DNA from: Alcanivoracaceae bacterium
GTDB lineage: Bacteria; Pseudomonadota; Gammaproteobacteria; Xanthomonadales; Marinicellaceae
Reading direction: 5' to 3'
Length of the DNA: 64,000 bases
NCBI GenBank assembly: GCA_016744455.1
Contig: JADGEI010000004.1
Span: 116,562 to 180,561, forward strand
Numbering within the stretch: the first letter of the stretch is position 1; each line of letters begins with the position of its first letter. Shown piece by piece: positions 55,239 through 64,000 of this stretch. A program made the translations under genes and the position numbers. The notes under the pieces were generated by a model, which was given only the letters and a program-made list of their open reading frames with translations, was not told where the DNA came from and searched no databases.

Positions 55239-58006
55239 GTATCCTAAATATTTTCAAAAAACCCAAATTCAAAAGTAAAGACGCAAAGATCAGAGCTATA
55301 GCAGTTGCATCAGATAATTCAGCTGAATTAATTTCACAACTACCTAACATCAGCCAACATGATGACTCTGCACATGTTCGTACGGCAGCACTTAGACGTT
55401 TAAAGGACTATCAATTAATTGCAAAAATTGCACATGAAGATAAGGATAAAAAAGTCCGAAATACAGCCAATAAAATTTTGCAAGACTGGTTTAATAAAAC
55501 AGAAGATGACAAACAATTCGATATTATTAAAAAATCCACCAATACCATGACTATTGAAAATGCAGCAGCTAAAGCCTTAAGTAAAAATGTTCGCTTAACA
55601 GCTATTGAGAAAATTAATAAGCAAGGTTTATTGGGCGACTTGCTTATTTTAGAAAAAGACAAGGATTTGCGCAATGTTATAGCCAATAAAATTAGCAAAC
55701 CTGCAACTTTAAAACGTTTAGCTAAGCTTTTGAAAAACAAAGACAAATCATCATTTGAAATAATACAAACCAAATTGGAAGATGACGGCGATATTATCAA
55801 AATCGTCAACCAGAAAGCATTGGATATTTGTGAACAAATGGAGAAACTGATCCATAATCACAGTACATCAAGCAAGAGTGATGTTGATGAGATCCATGCT
55901 AACTGGTTAATTTTGAAGAAAGACAATACTCTAACTCAATTTACTCAAAGATATGAAGGTGCTCATCGAACTGCAAGTCTCACTTTTGATCCAAAAATAC
56001 GCGATGAATTTATTCATCAACAAAGAGAGCAAAGAGTCAATAGCAAGATTCAAGAATTAAAAGCTTCACTAACCAACAATCAAAAATCCACTTGGGAACA
56101 GTTACAAACACAAATCAGTAAATATTCCGGTTTTGATTTATCTCACTCCAGCAGCAAAAACAAAACTGAGTTTGAACATTTATTAGCCGAGTTAAAGAAT
56201 TTAAGAGATACTAAATCCAAAGAACAAGATTTACCTGATGAATTATTAAACATTGCAGACAAACTTGATGCCACATTAAAGCATAAGTATAACCAACCAA
56301 AACAAATTAAAGAATACCGCAAACTGTGGGATCAACAAGCTAAATCAGCTAAGCGTAATACTGCTTTCAGCACACTCAAAAACCGTTTTGACAATGCGAT
56401 GTTAAAACTTGCAGAGAAAATTGAGAACTCTGCTAAACAACGTGATGAAGCAGCTAAAAATGCAGTTGCTGCAATTGCTAGTGTTAAAAAGTTAATTAAA
56501 GACGGGCAACTTTCTGATGCCAAAATTGCCATTAATAAAATTGCCAAGAATAAAAAAATCGCAGGCCAACATAAACTAATCAATGAAAACCGATTTGAAT
56601 TTGACGCTATTTGGAATGAGTTAAAAGAATTACGTAACTGGCAAACTTGGAGTAATGATAAAGTTCGAACTACAATTATTGATGAGTTAAAAGCTTTGAT
56701 AGGAACAGGAACTCATCCCGATGCTTTAATCAAGCGCATGAAAGATGCTAATAAACAGTGGAATGATATGGAGACACATGAAAAGCTTGAAGGTGACCGT
56801 TTTGGTGTGCGAAATCAAGAGCTTTATACTCAATTTAGAGCAGTACAAGAAGCTTTATTTAAACCTGCACAAAAATTCTTTGAAAAACGTTCAGAAATTT
56901 GGGACCATAAACTTGAAGAGGTTGAAGACAACATACAAAAACTTCATGATGTCGATCTACAAGATACAGCTGATAGAGATTTGGCAAGAATGGTAAGAGA
57001 TGCCATAAAACAAATGAGAAATCTTGACAAAATTCCACCAAAAGCTCGTGGTAAAATTGCCGCAAAAATTCGATCAGGTACAGCTCGGATTGATGCTCAT
57101 TTAAAAGAATCATACAAAGTTGCTGAACGTCGCAAAGAAAAACTGATTGAACATGCTCAACAATTAGTAGAGCACGACCCCTTAGATGAAGCAATAGAAC
57201 AGGCTAAAAATCTACAACAAGAGTGGAAAAATGCAGGAATCGTTCACCAAAGCCAAGAAAGAAAACTATGGAAAAATTTCAGAAAAGCTAACGATGCGGT
57301 ATTTAATCGAATTAAACAACAAAGAGACGAGCAAAAGGCTGAAAATAAAGAATTGCTAGATTCTGCAGCTAAATTAATTTCATCATGTGAAACAAACATC
57401 AAAGCAGAGAATGAACCTCGTACAATTCATAGTACCATTGAGAAATTTAAAGATGATTTCAATGCCCTTAAAGTTGAAAACCGTGGCTTAATAAACAAAG
57501 CCAATGCACTAATCAAATCAACTGAAGATAAAGTCATTAATTTATCCAACTCAGAATTAATTAAAACACTAAAAATTGCTGAAAAATATGCAGCTCTTTG
57601 TCAGCAAACAGAATTAGGTGTTATAGATCATGATAATGCAGTTGAAAAACGTAAAAAACTTGAAACCATATCTGACAAAAAATTATTGAAAAATTTAGAT
57701 AAAAGATTTGGAAATTACAGTAAAGATAACCCTGATTACATTCATGCAGCCAACCTCATTTTAATTGCTGCCGAATACCTAACAGGTACTGCAACTCCTG
57801 ACGAATACAAAGAACAACGACTAGCGTACCAAGTTGATGAATTATCTAAGCGCATGAGTGGAGAAGAAGTAACACCAGAAGCCGAAAAAGCTCATGACTT
57901 ATTAAGTCAATGGTACAGCTTATCAGGTGCAGATAATGAGTTTATTACAAATAACACTAAACGCATCAAAAAAATTACAAAAGGACTATTCGAATTATTG
58001 GCTTAA
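55235..58006 (+). CDS. DUF349 domain protein, large cytosolic helical protein
   Basis: 923 residues, overlapping dusB by four bases. The N-terminal ~190 residues look like HEAT/armadillo-type helical pairs (ALRRLKDYQLIAKIAHEDKD, then LTAIEKINKQGLLGDL). The rest contains several DUF349 units recognisable by spaced tryptophans, such as LLAEFKNLRDT-like helices, LRKLWDQQ, WNDMETHEKLEGDRFG and LWKNFRKANDAVF. DUF349 proteins are long cytosolic coiled coils of unknown function, here highly charged (rich in K, E, D, N). AAAGAGGAAAG precedes the ATG. Confidence 0.85.
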   Translation: MSILNIFKKPKFKSKDAKIRAIAVASDNSAELISQLPNISQHDDSAHVRTAALRRLKDYQLIAKIAHEDKDKKVRNTANKILQDWFNKTEDDKQFDIIKKSTNTMTIENAAAKALSKNVRLTAIEKINKQGLLGDLLILEKDKDLRNVIANKISKPATLKRLAKLLKNKDKSSFEIIQTKLEDDGDIIKIVNQKALDICEQMEKLIHNHSTSSKSDVDEIHANWLILKKDNTLTQFTQRYEGAHRTASLTFDPKIRDEFIHQQREQRVNSKIQELKASLTNNQKSTWEQLQTQISKYSGFDLSHSSSKNKTEFEHLLAELKNLRDTKSKEQDLPDELLNIADKLDATLKHKYNQPKQIKEYRKLWDQQAKSAKRNTAFSTLKNRFDNAMLKLAEKIENSAKQRDEAAKNAVAAIASVKKLIKDGQLSDAKIAINKIAKNKKIAGQHKLINENRFEFDAIWNELKELRNWQTWSNDKVRTTIIDELKALIGTGTHPDALIKRMKDANKQWNDMETHEKLEGDRFGVRNQELYTQFRAVQEALFKPAQKFFEKRSEIWDHKLEEVEDNIQKLHDVDLQDTADRDLARMVRDAIKQMRNLDKIPPKARGKIAAKIRSGTARIDAHLKESYKVAERRKEKLIEHAQQLVEHDPLDEAIEQAKNLQQEWKNAGIVHQSQERKLWKNFRKANDAVFNRIKQQRDEQKAENKELLDSAAKLISSCETNIKAENEPRTIHSTIEKFKDDFNALKVENRGLINKANALIKSTEDKVINLSNSELIKTLKIAEKYAALCQQTELGVIDHDNAVEKRKKLETISDKKLLKNLDKRFGNYSKDNPDYIHAANLILIAAEYLTGTATPDEYKEQRLAYQVDELSKRMSGEEVTPEAEKAHDLLSQWYSLSGADNEFITNNTKRIKKITKGLFELLA

Positions 58007-58023
58007 GAATCTATATGATTAGT

Positions 58024-58050
58024 ACAGACCGTTTATAATGCGGTCTGTTT
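58024..58050. terminator. Bidirectional terminator between DUF349 and DUF4105 genes
   Basis: ACAGACCG and CGGTCTGT form a perfect eight-pair stem around a nine-base loop between the two convergent stops. T residues follow on the plus side. Confidence 0.75.
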
Positions 58051-58056
58051 AACACA

Positions 58057-59148
58057 CTACTTATCACGAAGGCTAGTGTAAGTTATAAAGTTAATGATAC
58101 AAAAACCAATTAAATACAGGTTAGTTAAAGATATTGCTAACACTAACCAAATAAAATTAACCAGTAAGAAAATTCCAAACCAACGCTTTCTCAATTTTTT
58201 AAACAAAAAGACAAAAGCAATAGGAAAAAACAATAGCACATTAATATTATAAGCTGCCACAGTATGTTTACTAAAAAACCAAAGCATTATTAAAGCAATA
58301 CCTAATAAACTTTGCAATACCAGCCAAATCAGTGATGTAAATTTCCGGCTTAGCTTCAAAGCCATACCTAATAGTAATATAAAAATACATCCAAGGACTG
58401 CATAATGTGTTTTAAAAAAACTGTATTGATAAACTCTTAAGTTTTTAGGCTGATTAATGGAAACCATAGGTGAAATCCAACTACCCTTGGTTTGGATTTC
58501 AGCTAAATCATGTGCAAAACTTTCCGGAAATACAGACAATTGCCATTGTGTCCTATCTAAATAAGCAGGCAGACCATAACTAATTGCAATTCCTAAATTC
58601 ATCCAAGTTTGGTTAATTGCAGGAAAAGTAATGTCATTCCAACTATTTAATGTATTAATTGATTTTAATTGATTTGAAATTTCACCGTCTGTCACCTCAT
58701 CAAGAATATCTCGAATTTGAGAAGTACAATTATTTAAAAAATAATCATAATGGTAATATCTATTTTCAGGTTGAGACAAATAATTTAATTTTTTTAGTAA
58801 CTCATGTTTCTGAGCATAAGTTAGATGTAATTCTTGTCTCCATACTTTTCTCTCTTCCGTAATATATTTATTCAGCTCAGAATAAGTTGAATCTATACCA
58901 AGATAGTATTCCATATCGCCGCGAGCAAATTTCAGAAAAAAGTCCTCATCATTAAAATTGAAATAACCAAAGCCATATAGGTCATCAGTTTCTTCAGTTT
59001 TAATTCTTATTGCTGAATGACCAAAAGCTTCCCAATAGTATTCACCTGAGGCTATGGTTATGAGTTCAATTTCAAGCGTATTCGGCTCGTGCTGAGCAAA
59101 TGTGGGTAATAACCATACACATAATAATAGAAATATTAATATTTTCAA
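58057..59148 (-). CDS. DUF4105 (Lnb N-terminal-like) exported membrane protein
   Basis: 363 residues with a signal peptide (about 1-18). The periplasmic half carries ITIASGEYYWEAFGHSAIRI and LNNCTSQIRDILDEV, the histidine and cysteine motifs of DUF4105 (an NlpC/P60-like fold in lacto-N-biosidase maturation domains). Five membrane helices fill about 240-360. Role unknown. It is translationally coupled to corC by an ATGA overlap. Confidence 0.82.
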   Translation of the reverse strand: MKILIFLLLCVWLLPTFAQHEPNTLEIELITIASGEYYWEAFGHSAIRIKTEETDDLYGFGYFNFNDEDFFLKFARGDMEYYLGIDSTYSELNKYITEERKVWRQELHLTYAQKHELLKKLNYLSQPENRYYHYDYFLNNCTSQIRDILDEVTDGEISNQLKSINTLNSWNDITFPAINQTWMNLGIAISYGLPAYLDRTQWQLSVFPESFAHDLAEIQTKGSWISPMVSINQPKNLRVYQYSFFKTHYAVLGCIFILLLGMALKLSRKFTSLIWLVLQSLLGIALIMLWFFSKHTVAAYNINVLLFFPIAFVFLFKKLRKRWFGIFLLVNFIWLVLAISLTNLYLIGFCIINFITYTSLRDK

Positions 59149-59987
59149 CGAATGGTAAGTTTTAATTGTTGGAGCCTACGGTTGTCGGAAACTGTAACTT
59201 CAAATAAATAACCGTCAAAATTCATTGTTTCACCAATGTCAGGAACTCGCCCTTGGGAATTTACAATAATCCCACCGATTGTATCAAACTCTTCATTACT
59301 AAATTCACTATTAAAACACTCATTGAATTCCTCTACAGGAACCAATGCATTAATAGTATACGTTCCATCATTATTTTTTTGAATTTGCGGATCTTCCTCT
59401 TCATCGGTTTCATCATCAATTTCACCAACAATTTCTTCTAACAAATCTTCAATTGTAACTAATCCAGCAACACCACCGTATTCATCAATTATTATTGCCA
59501 TATGGTTTCTGGATGTACGGAATTCATTGAGTAAGATATTAACCCTCTTAGATTCTGGAACCACCACTGGTTCTCGAATATAATTAGCCAAATCAAAATC
59601 ATTAGATGATTTGGTAAAATAGTTCACCAAGTCTTTGGCCAATAATACCCCTTCAATTTCATCTTTATCGTCTCCGACTACGGGAAATCTAGAGTGTCCG
59701 GATTCAACAATAATAGACAAAACATCATCTAAATCAGCATCCATGGCAATAACTTTCATTTGTGCACGTGGAATCATGACCTGTCTAACTTGAATATCGG
59801 ATACTTTTAGAGCTCCTTTTATCATGTGTAATGCATCGGCATCAATGATATCGTTTTTGTGTGCTTCTTGCAAAATGATATATAAATCTTTGCGCGTTTT
59901 GGGTTCACCTGAAAAAGCATTTGATAGTCGTTCTAGCCAAGATTTTTTTTCTTGTTCAGAACTGATGGTACTTTGATCTTCGTTCAT
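59145..59987 (-). CDS. corC: CorC/HlyC family CBS-domain protein
   Basis: 280 residues, the CorC size (E. coli 292). VRQVMIPRAQMKVIAMDADL opens the first of two CBS domains (about 65-190). MAIIIDEYGGVAGLVTIEDL and EEIVGEIDDETDEEED follow, then the C-terminal transporter-associated domain (about 195-275). CorC is linked to Mg/Co efflux. In E. coli it lies in the ybeZ-ybeY-corC-lnt cluster, but here its partner is a DUF4105 gene. Confidence 0.92.
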   Translation of the reverse strand: MNEDQSTISSEQEKKSWLERLSNAFSGEPKTRKDLYIILQEAHKNDIIDADALHMIKGALKVSDIQVRQVMIPRAQMKVIAMDADLDDVLSIIVESGHSRFPVVGDDKDEIEGVLLAKDLVNYFTKSSNDFDLANYIREPVVVPESKRVNILLNEFRTSRNHMAIIIDEYGGVAGLVTIEDLLEEIVGEIDDETDEEEDPQIQKNNDGTYTINALVPVEEFNECFNSEFSNEEFDTIGGIIVNSQGRVPDIGETMNFDGYLFEVTVSDNRRLQQLKLTIR

Positions 59988-60060
59988 TGAAGTTTAAAAC
60001 TTCCTCATATAAATATATTTTCATTGTATCAAACCAACTGCTTTTGGCATTATATTTTAA

Positions 60061-60852
60061 TCATTTATGTGAAATATATGCTGCAATTCGCTGTTTTGCT
60101 AACTTTGAGAGCTCATTAACACTTGAGTTTCTCACGACTACACTACTTATTGGGTCTCCTATAGTCAATGTTATTCTACCAGGGCATATCACTAAAGATT
60201 TTGCTGGCATAACCTTATTGGCACCCGATATAGTTATTGGCAAAATTGGTAATCCCAACGATTTTGCCATTCTAAAAGCCCCTTTTTTAAAGGTAAGTAA
60301 TTCGCCACTTGGGCTTCTAGTCCCTTCAGGGAAAAAGAATGCAGAAACCCCTCCATTAATAATTTCTTTTGCATCAATAAGAGATTGTTTTGCAACAGCA
60401 GAATTCCTCCTATCAATAAAGATATGCTTCATCGCCTTACCTGCAGCACCTACAAAAGGGACTTTCTTTAATTCTTTTTTCATCACCCATTTAAATTCAC
60501 CAGGAAAATATCCATATACCATCATCGTATCGTAAGTGCTCTGATGATTGCATACCACTACATAGGATTGGCTCTTATCAAAATGTTCACCACCTATAAT
60601 TTCAACTTTTGTAAATGAAATAAAAATAATTAATTTACCCCACCATGGTGCTATCCATTTACTCGCCCACCTTGCATTAATCAAAAATGAAAATAGAACA
60701 GTTAGTATTGCAACACTTGCCGTAATAATCCAAGACACAGGATAAATAACAAACCATGTATAAATTTGAAAGAGGTAACAAGATAAACGATTCAAGATAA
60801 TTTCATATAGATTAAAGTCATTTATTATACTAAAATAAATTCTTACACACAC
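60061..60852 (-). CDS. plsC: 1-acyl-sn-glycerol-3-phosphate acyltransferase
   Basis: 263 residues from a GTG; the first ~25 residues are poorly defined and a later start at a TTG near residue 20 is possible. It transfers a second acyl chain to make phosphatidic acid. The catalytic motif NHQSTYD (H103, D108) and FPEGTRS (174-180), plus PITISGANKVMP, are clear. A hydrophobic segment at about 27-58 is a membrane anchor. It is divergent from ppk2. Confidence 0.88.
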   Translation of the reverse strand: MCVRIYFSIINDFNLYEIILNRLSCYLFQIYTWFVIYPVSWIITASVAILTVLFSFLINARWASKWIAPWWGKLIIFISFTKVEIIGGEHFDKSQSYVVVCNHQSTYDTMMVYGYFPGEFKWVMKKELKKVPFVGAAGKAMKHIFIDRRNSAVAKQSLIDAKEIINGGVSAFFFPEGTRSPSGELLTFKKGAFRMAKSLGLPILPITISGANKVMPAKSLVICPGRITLTIGDPISSVVVRNSSVNELSKLAKQRIAAYISHK

Positions 60853-60864
60853 GAATAGAAAAAA

Positions 60865-61710
60865 ATGAGTTTAGATATTTTTAAAAGTAGCACTAAAACC
60901 AAGAGACCTTGCCAACAAGATATTGTCAAGAGATATCAGAACAACGATGTAAAGCTTAAGAAGCTCCAAAAAAAATTAGGCAAGTTGCAAGAAAAAATCC
61001 AAGCAGAAGGTCAACATTCTATTCTTATAATATTTCAAGCAATGGATGCTGCTGGTAAAGACAGCACTATACGTAACGTCTTTAGAAAGTGTGATATTAC
61101 AGGTGTAAATAGTGTTTCGTTTAAACAGCCTTCAAAAGAAGAAAGTGCACACGATTTTATTTGGAGATGTCACAAACATTCACCAAAGAGAGGTGAAATA
61201 ACATTATTTAACCGAAGTTATTATGAAGAGGTTTTAGTCGTAAAAGTACACCCTGAATGGCTTGGATCACAAGGTATTAGTACACCTGTAGACAAATCTT
61301 TTTGGAATCAACGATATACAAGCATTAAAAACTTTGAAGACCACTTAAACACTTCAGGTACTACCGTAATAAAATTTATGTTAGATGTGTCTCAAAAGGA
61401 ACAACATAAACGGTTAATTCGACGATATTCCACACCAGAAAAACAATGGAAATTCAGTACTGGAGATATAAAAGAGAGTAAGTTATGGAAAAAATATCAA
61501 ATAGCATTTGATACTATGTTAAATGAAACATCTACAAAATCTAACCCATGGTATGTCATCCCTGCTGATGATAAAAATTTAATGCGATTATTGGTTACAG
61601 AAATCTTAATAGATAAAATTAAAAAACTTGAACCACAATTTCCTGAAATTGAGAAGTTTAATGAAACTGATTTAAAACTAATTGATGATCTCGTTTCAGG
61701 AAATATATAG
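60865..61710 (+). CDS. ppk2: Polyphosphate kinase 2 family
   Basis: 281 residues. The Walker A-like AMDAAGKDS (59-67) and Walker B-like FNRSYYEEVLVVKVHP (115-130) place it in the PPK2 group whose members carry NRSxYEDVLVVRVH. It phosphorylates nucleotides using polyphosphate, or the reverse. No ppk1 or ppx gene is near. It is monocistronic and divergent from plsC. Confidence 0.92.
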   Translation: MSLDIFKSSTKTKRPCQQDIVKRYQNNDVKLKKLQKKLGKLQEKIQAEGQHSILIIFQAMDAAGKDSTIRNVFRKCDITGVNSVSFKQPSKEESAHDFIWRCHKHSPKRGEITLFNRSYYEEVLVVKVHPEWLGSQGISTPVDKSFWNQRYTSIKNFEDHLNTSGTTVIKFMLDVSQKEQHKRLIRRYSTPEKQWKFSTGDIKESKLWKKYQIAFDTMLNETSTKSNPWYVIPADDKNLMRLLVTEILIDKIKKLEPQFPEIEKFNETDLKLIDDLVSGNI

Positions 61711-61793
61711 AGCATTCTTAGTAGAAACTCTTGTTATTTATGTTTAACTAATATATATTTACTACGATGAAATTCGTTAATAGATGAAATAAT

Positions 61794-62171
61794 ATGATTA
61801 AAACACCGAAACCAACAAAAACTGAATTGGCAATACTCAATGTTATGTGGATTATTGCTCCTGCCACAGTTAGACAAATTCATGAAGAGCTATGCACAAA
61901 AACACGCACAAGCTATACCACTACATTGAAAATGCTACAAGTTATGTTTCAAAAAGAATTAGTGACCCGCGACTCTTCACAAAAAGCACATGTTTATTCA
62001 CCAGCTTATTCAAAACAACAAACACAAGAACAAATAATCGATGATTTAAAAACACGATTGTTTGGTGGCTCAATTAGTTCATTAGTTATGCAAGCCCTTG
62101 GCTCGACCCACCAAGCAAGTGATGAAGAAATTGAGCAAATTAAAGACTTCCTAAAAACTATCGAGAAATAA
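61794..62171 (+). CDS. BlaI/MecI/CopY-family transcriptional repressor
   Basis: 125 residues. Winged helix: KTELAILNVMWIIAPATVRQIHEEL and TSYTTTLKMLQVM (recognition helix) in the first 60 residues, dimerisation helices after 90. Its partner gene starts six bases after its stop. In known pairs the peptidase cleaves this repressor after a signal. Confidence 0.93.
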   Translation: MIKTPKPTKTELAILNVMWIIAPATVRQIHEELCTKTRTSYTTTLKMLQVMFQKELVTRDSSQKAHVYSPAYSKQQTQEQIIDDLKTRLFGGSISSLVMQALGSTHQASDEEIEQIKDFLKTIEK

Positions 62172-62177
62172 TCACTA

Positions 62178-63884
62178 ATGGACCTTTTTTTTATAAATCT
62201 AAACACTATTGGAAATGCCATTGGTTGGGCATTAATTCATTTCTTATGGCAAGGAGTGCTATTATTTATTAGTTATTGGTTTATTACACGTGTGATTGTT
62301 AGAGAGAAAATACATTTTCACTATTGGCTAGGAATTAGCTTTATATTGTTATGCCTTATCATTCCGATTCGAGAATTTATAATTCAAATAGGCTTGAATC
62401 ATGATAGAGGGGTTGTTCAGGAAATTGGAATAAACGTTGGTTTTATAAAAGCCTCAGGTATATTGAATCCTGTAGACATGTTCACATCAATAGTTCAAAA
62501 AACTCTCCCATACCTAGTTCTACTTTGGATAGCTATAGTTGCGTTAATAAGCACACAGCTTACCAAATCGTGGATGACCCTTGTTAAGCTGTCTAAAAAT
62601 TCGACATGTAAAGTCCCAGAAAATTTACTTAATAAATTAAGCAGTATCTCTAAGCAACTAAACTTACGATTTGAACCTATCATTAGCATAAGTAAAAAAA
62701 TCAATGTTCCTGCAACATTTGGTTATTTCAAACCTATTGTATTAATACCAACTTCGCTAATTAATAGGCTGCCTCAAGACCAGATGGAGGCTATATTATT
62801 ACATGAGATGTGTCACATTAAACGTGCAGACTTCTTGCATAATATTTTGCAACTACTAGTGGAAACTTTGTTTTTCTATCACCCATTAACAAAATGGATA
62901 TCGAAAGATGTGAGAAGAGTTAGAGAGCAATGTTGTGATGAGTTAGTGCTTAATGCCAATCCTAATCCACTTGTTTACGCAAAAGCCTTAACAAATATTG
63001 CTAGCATTTTCAACGATGATAGAGACAACCCTTCTTCTCATATTCAAATTGCAGCCAATGATGGAGAATTACTAAATAGGATAAAATTTTTGATGGTGGA
63101 GAAACGCAAAAAAACACCAATTAGTAATATTGTAATAGCGTCTATCATTACATTTTTCATTTTATTAACTTACAAAAATTTAACTGTAGACAGTACTACA
63201 CAACCTTTAAATAATTTTTCTGTTAAAAGTGTATCCATGAATAGTTCCTCAAATACTCTTAACAAGCCAAAATATTTATTACCGAACATAAGTAACATGA
63301 TTGATCAAATTGAAATCAAAAAAAATCAAATTATAAAACCCAAAACAACCCAAACATCTACTACAAAAAGCACAGCAATAATGGAATCAAATCGCAACAT
63401 CCAAGCAAGATCAAACAAATTGGATAAACCCACTGTAATTGATTACAATATTAATCAAAGCCCAAAGCTTACTACTCCTGATGAGATTCTTAAAAGAAAT
63501 AAAGCAACAGTTACACCCAAAAAGATATCAACAATAAAGCCAAAAGCATTCTCTCCAAAACTTATTTCTAAAGTCAATCCAATCTATAAGAGAAAGTTTA
63601 GAAAAATAGGAATTGAAGGCACAGTTATTTTAAGTTTTAATATTAATTCCAATGGCCGAGTAAAAAATATTGTAGTTGACAAGAGTTCACCTATGAAATT
63701 ATTAGATGGTAGTGCCAGGCAAGCTCTGCATAAATGGAGGTTTGACCCAAACTCAATTACTAGTAATAATATTAATTATCGTTATCAACAAATCTTTAGC
63801 TTTACCCTAGATAAAGATGATGTTCGTGAGTGCATCCAAGGTAATACTGGTTCTAGGTTAAATGATAAGAAATTGTGTAATTAA
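62178..63884 (+). CDS. BlaR1-type M56 metallopeptidase fused to a TonB C-terminal domain
   Basis: 568 residues. N-terminal membrane helices (about 12-70 and 105-130) precede the M56 peptidase core with HEMCHIKRADFLHN (HExxH at 209-213) and REQCCDELVL. A further helix lies at about 310-330. The extracellular stretch (about 335-470) is low-complexity, K/T/S/N-rich, and leads to a TonB-like domain. That domain (about 475-555) has ISKVNPIYKRKFRKIGIEGT and ALHKWRFDP. Unlike BlaR1, it has no penicillin-binding sensor; the TonB domain takes its place. With the BlaI-type gene upstream it probably senses envelope change. Confidence 0.9.
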   Translation: MDLFFINLNTIGNAIGWALIHFLWQGVLLFISYWFITRVIVREKIHFHYWLGISFILLCLIIPIREFIIQIGLNHDRGVVQEIGINVGFIKASGILNPVDMFTSIVQKTLPYLVLLWIAIVALISTQLTKSWMTLVKLSKNSTCKVPENLLNKLSSISKQLNLRFEPIISISKKINVPATFGYFKPIVLIPTSLINRLPQDQMEAILLHEMCHIKRADFLHNILQLLVETLFFYHPLTKWISKDVRRVREQCCDELVLNANPNPLVYAKALTNIASIFNDDRDNPSSHIQIAANDGELLNRIKFLMVEKRKKTPISNIVIASIITFFILLTYKNLTVDSTTQPLNNFSVKSVSMNSSSNTLNKPKYLLPNISNMIDQIEIKKNQIIKPKTTQTSTTKSTAIMESNRNIQARSNKLDKPTVIDYNINQSPKLTTPDEILKRNKATVTPKKISTIKPKAFSPKLISKVNPIYKRKFRKIGIEGTVILSFNINSNGRVKNIVVDKSSPMKLLDGSARQALHKWRFDPNSITSNNINYRYQQIFSFTLDKDDVRECIQGNTGSRLNDKKLCN

Positions 63885-64000
63885 ATTTAAAGTCATATAA
63901 CGATTGAGCCATATTCATAACTAAAAAATCGACCTGATTTATTTACCAAATATAGCATAAAAAAAAATGTGTCTGATGAAAGTTCGATATAATAGTAAAG
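63885..64000 (+). promoter_or_regulatory. Intergenic tail with a possible promoter at the right edge
   Basis: After the peptidase stop the DNA is AT-rich. TATAAT at 63988-63993 could be the -10 of a gene beyond the window, but the -35 is weak. Nothing else is visible. Confidence 0.25.

Noticed and set aside
55411..55809. 132-codon minus-strand frame inside the DUF349 gene
   Set aside because: Arises from the A/K-rich coding strand read backwards; hydrophobic low-complexity with no start signal.
59987..60535. 182-codon plus-strand frame opposite plsC
   Set aside because: It is antisense to the NHxxxxD and FPEGTR motifs of plsC and has no ribosome site or recognisable domain.
61794..63884. 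Calling the BlaI/M56 pair a beta-lactam resistance module
   Set aside because: There is no penicillin-binding sensor domain and no beta-lactamase gene adjacent.
1..64000. tRNA, rRNA, CRISPR, IS elements or prophage genes
   Set aside because: No T-loop-type clusters, spaced repeats, transposase or phage structural genes were found on reading both strands.

Overview
The window reads as one stretch of chromosome from a clearly AT-rich gammaproteobacterium. The lineage markers are a fused rlmKL, a separate glyQ/glyS pair, the LapA/LapB pair, a ZapG (YhcB)-type protein, SlyX, RecX and two-subunit molybdate transporter genes. Several secreted or signalling proteins recall Lysobacterales/Marinicella-like bacteria: a protein ending in FANGFE, a repeated SGAWFDP-type domain, a kinase fused to a sulfatase-modifying-factor domain, and an M56 peptidase fused to a TonB domain. 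That placement is inference from pattern memory, not from a search. I saw no rRNA, tRNA, CRISPR array, IS element or prophage.

Layout. 1-4335 (minus): valine/branched-chain catabolism, with leucine dehydrogenase (cut by the window edge), 3-hydroxyisobutyryl-CoA hydrolase, isobutyryl-CoA dehydrogenase and methylmalonate-semialdehyde dehydrogenase. 4556-9514 (minus): zapG, a YdcH-like gene, a DUF2288 gene, rlmKL, recX, recA. 9515-11236: an uncharacterised two-gene unit (membrane protein plus integrase-SAM-like protein) lying between two imperfect direct repeats of about 130 bp. 11237-18311 (plus): sdaA, glyQ, glyS and a transmembrane Ser/Thr kinase with peptidoglycan-binding and SUMF1 domains, meeting a phospholipase-A2-like lipoprotein gene head-on. 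18872-24943: membrane redoxin, recQ, popT-like DUF368 gene, and a secreted FG-GAP protein. 24992-30537: adenine deaminase, DUF4139 protein, PCu(A)C copper chaperone, periplasmic DsrE protein, modB, modC, slyX. 30534-33649 (minus): tadA and a Gld-type ABC transporter. 33725-36790: fatty-acid desaturase and secreted beta-helix protein.

36846-42051 (minus) is an envelope polysaccharide/LPS-control operon: lapA, lapB, a WecA/WbpL-type transferase, a WbpM-type dehydratase, galU. It is followed by a truncated VOC gene, pruA, a Sel1-repeat protein, a serine hydrolase, a CBS-domain beta-synthase, and an OmpA/DUF4398 pair. 50579-58006 (plus): lytic transglycosylase, DinB-like and NRDE proteins between two apparently decayed genes, then TraB, dusB and a DUF349 protein. 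58057-60852 (minus): DUF4105 protein, corC, plsC. 60865-63884 (plus): ppk2 and a BlaI/BlaR1-like regulator-peptidase pair.

Most of the window is core housekeeping arranged in short, tightly overlapping operons (many ATGA or TAATG junctions). The parts that look least described are the repeat-bounded two-gene unit beside recA, the kinase-SUMF1 fusion next to the PLA2-like lipoprotein, the secreted proteins with lineage-type C-terminal domains or tails, and the gene relics around 51.2 and 52.7 kb.
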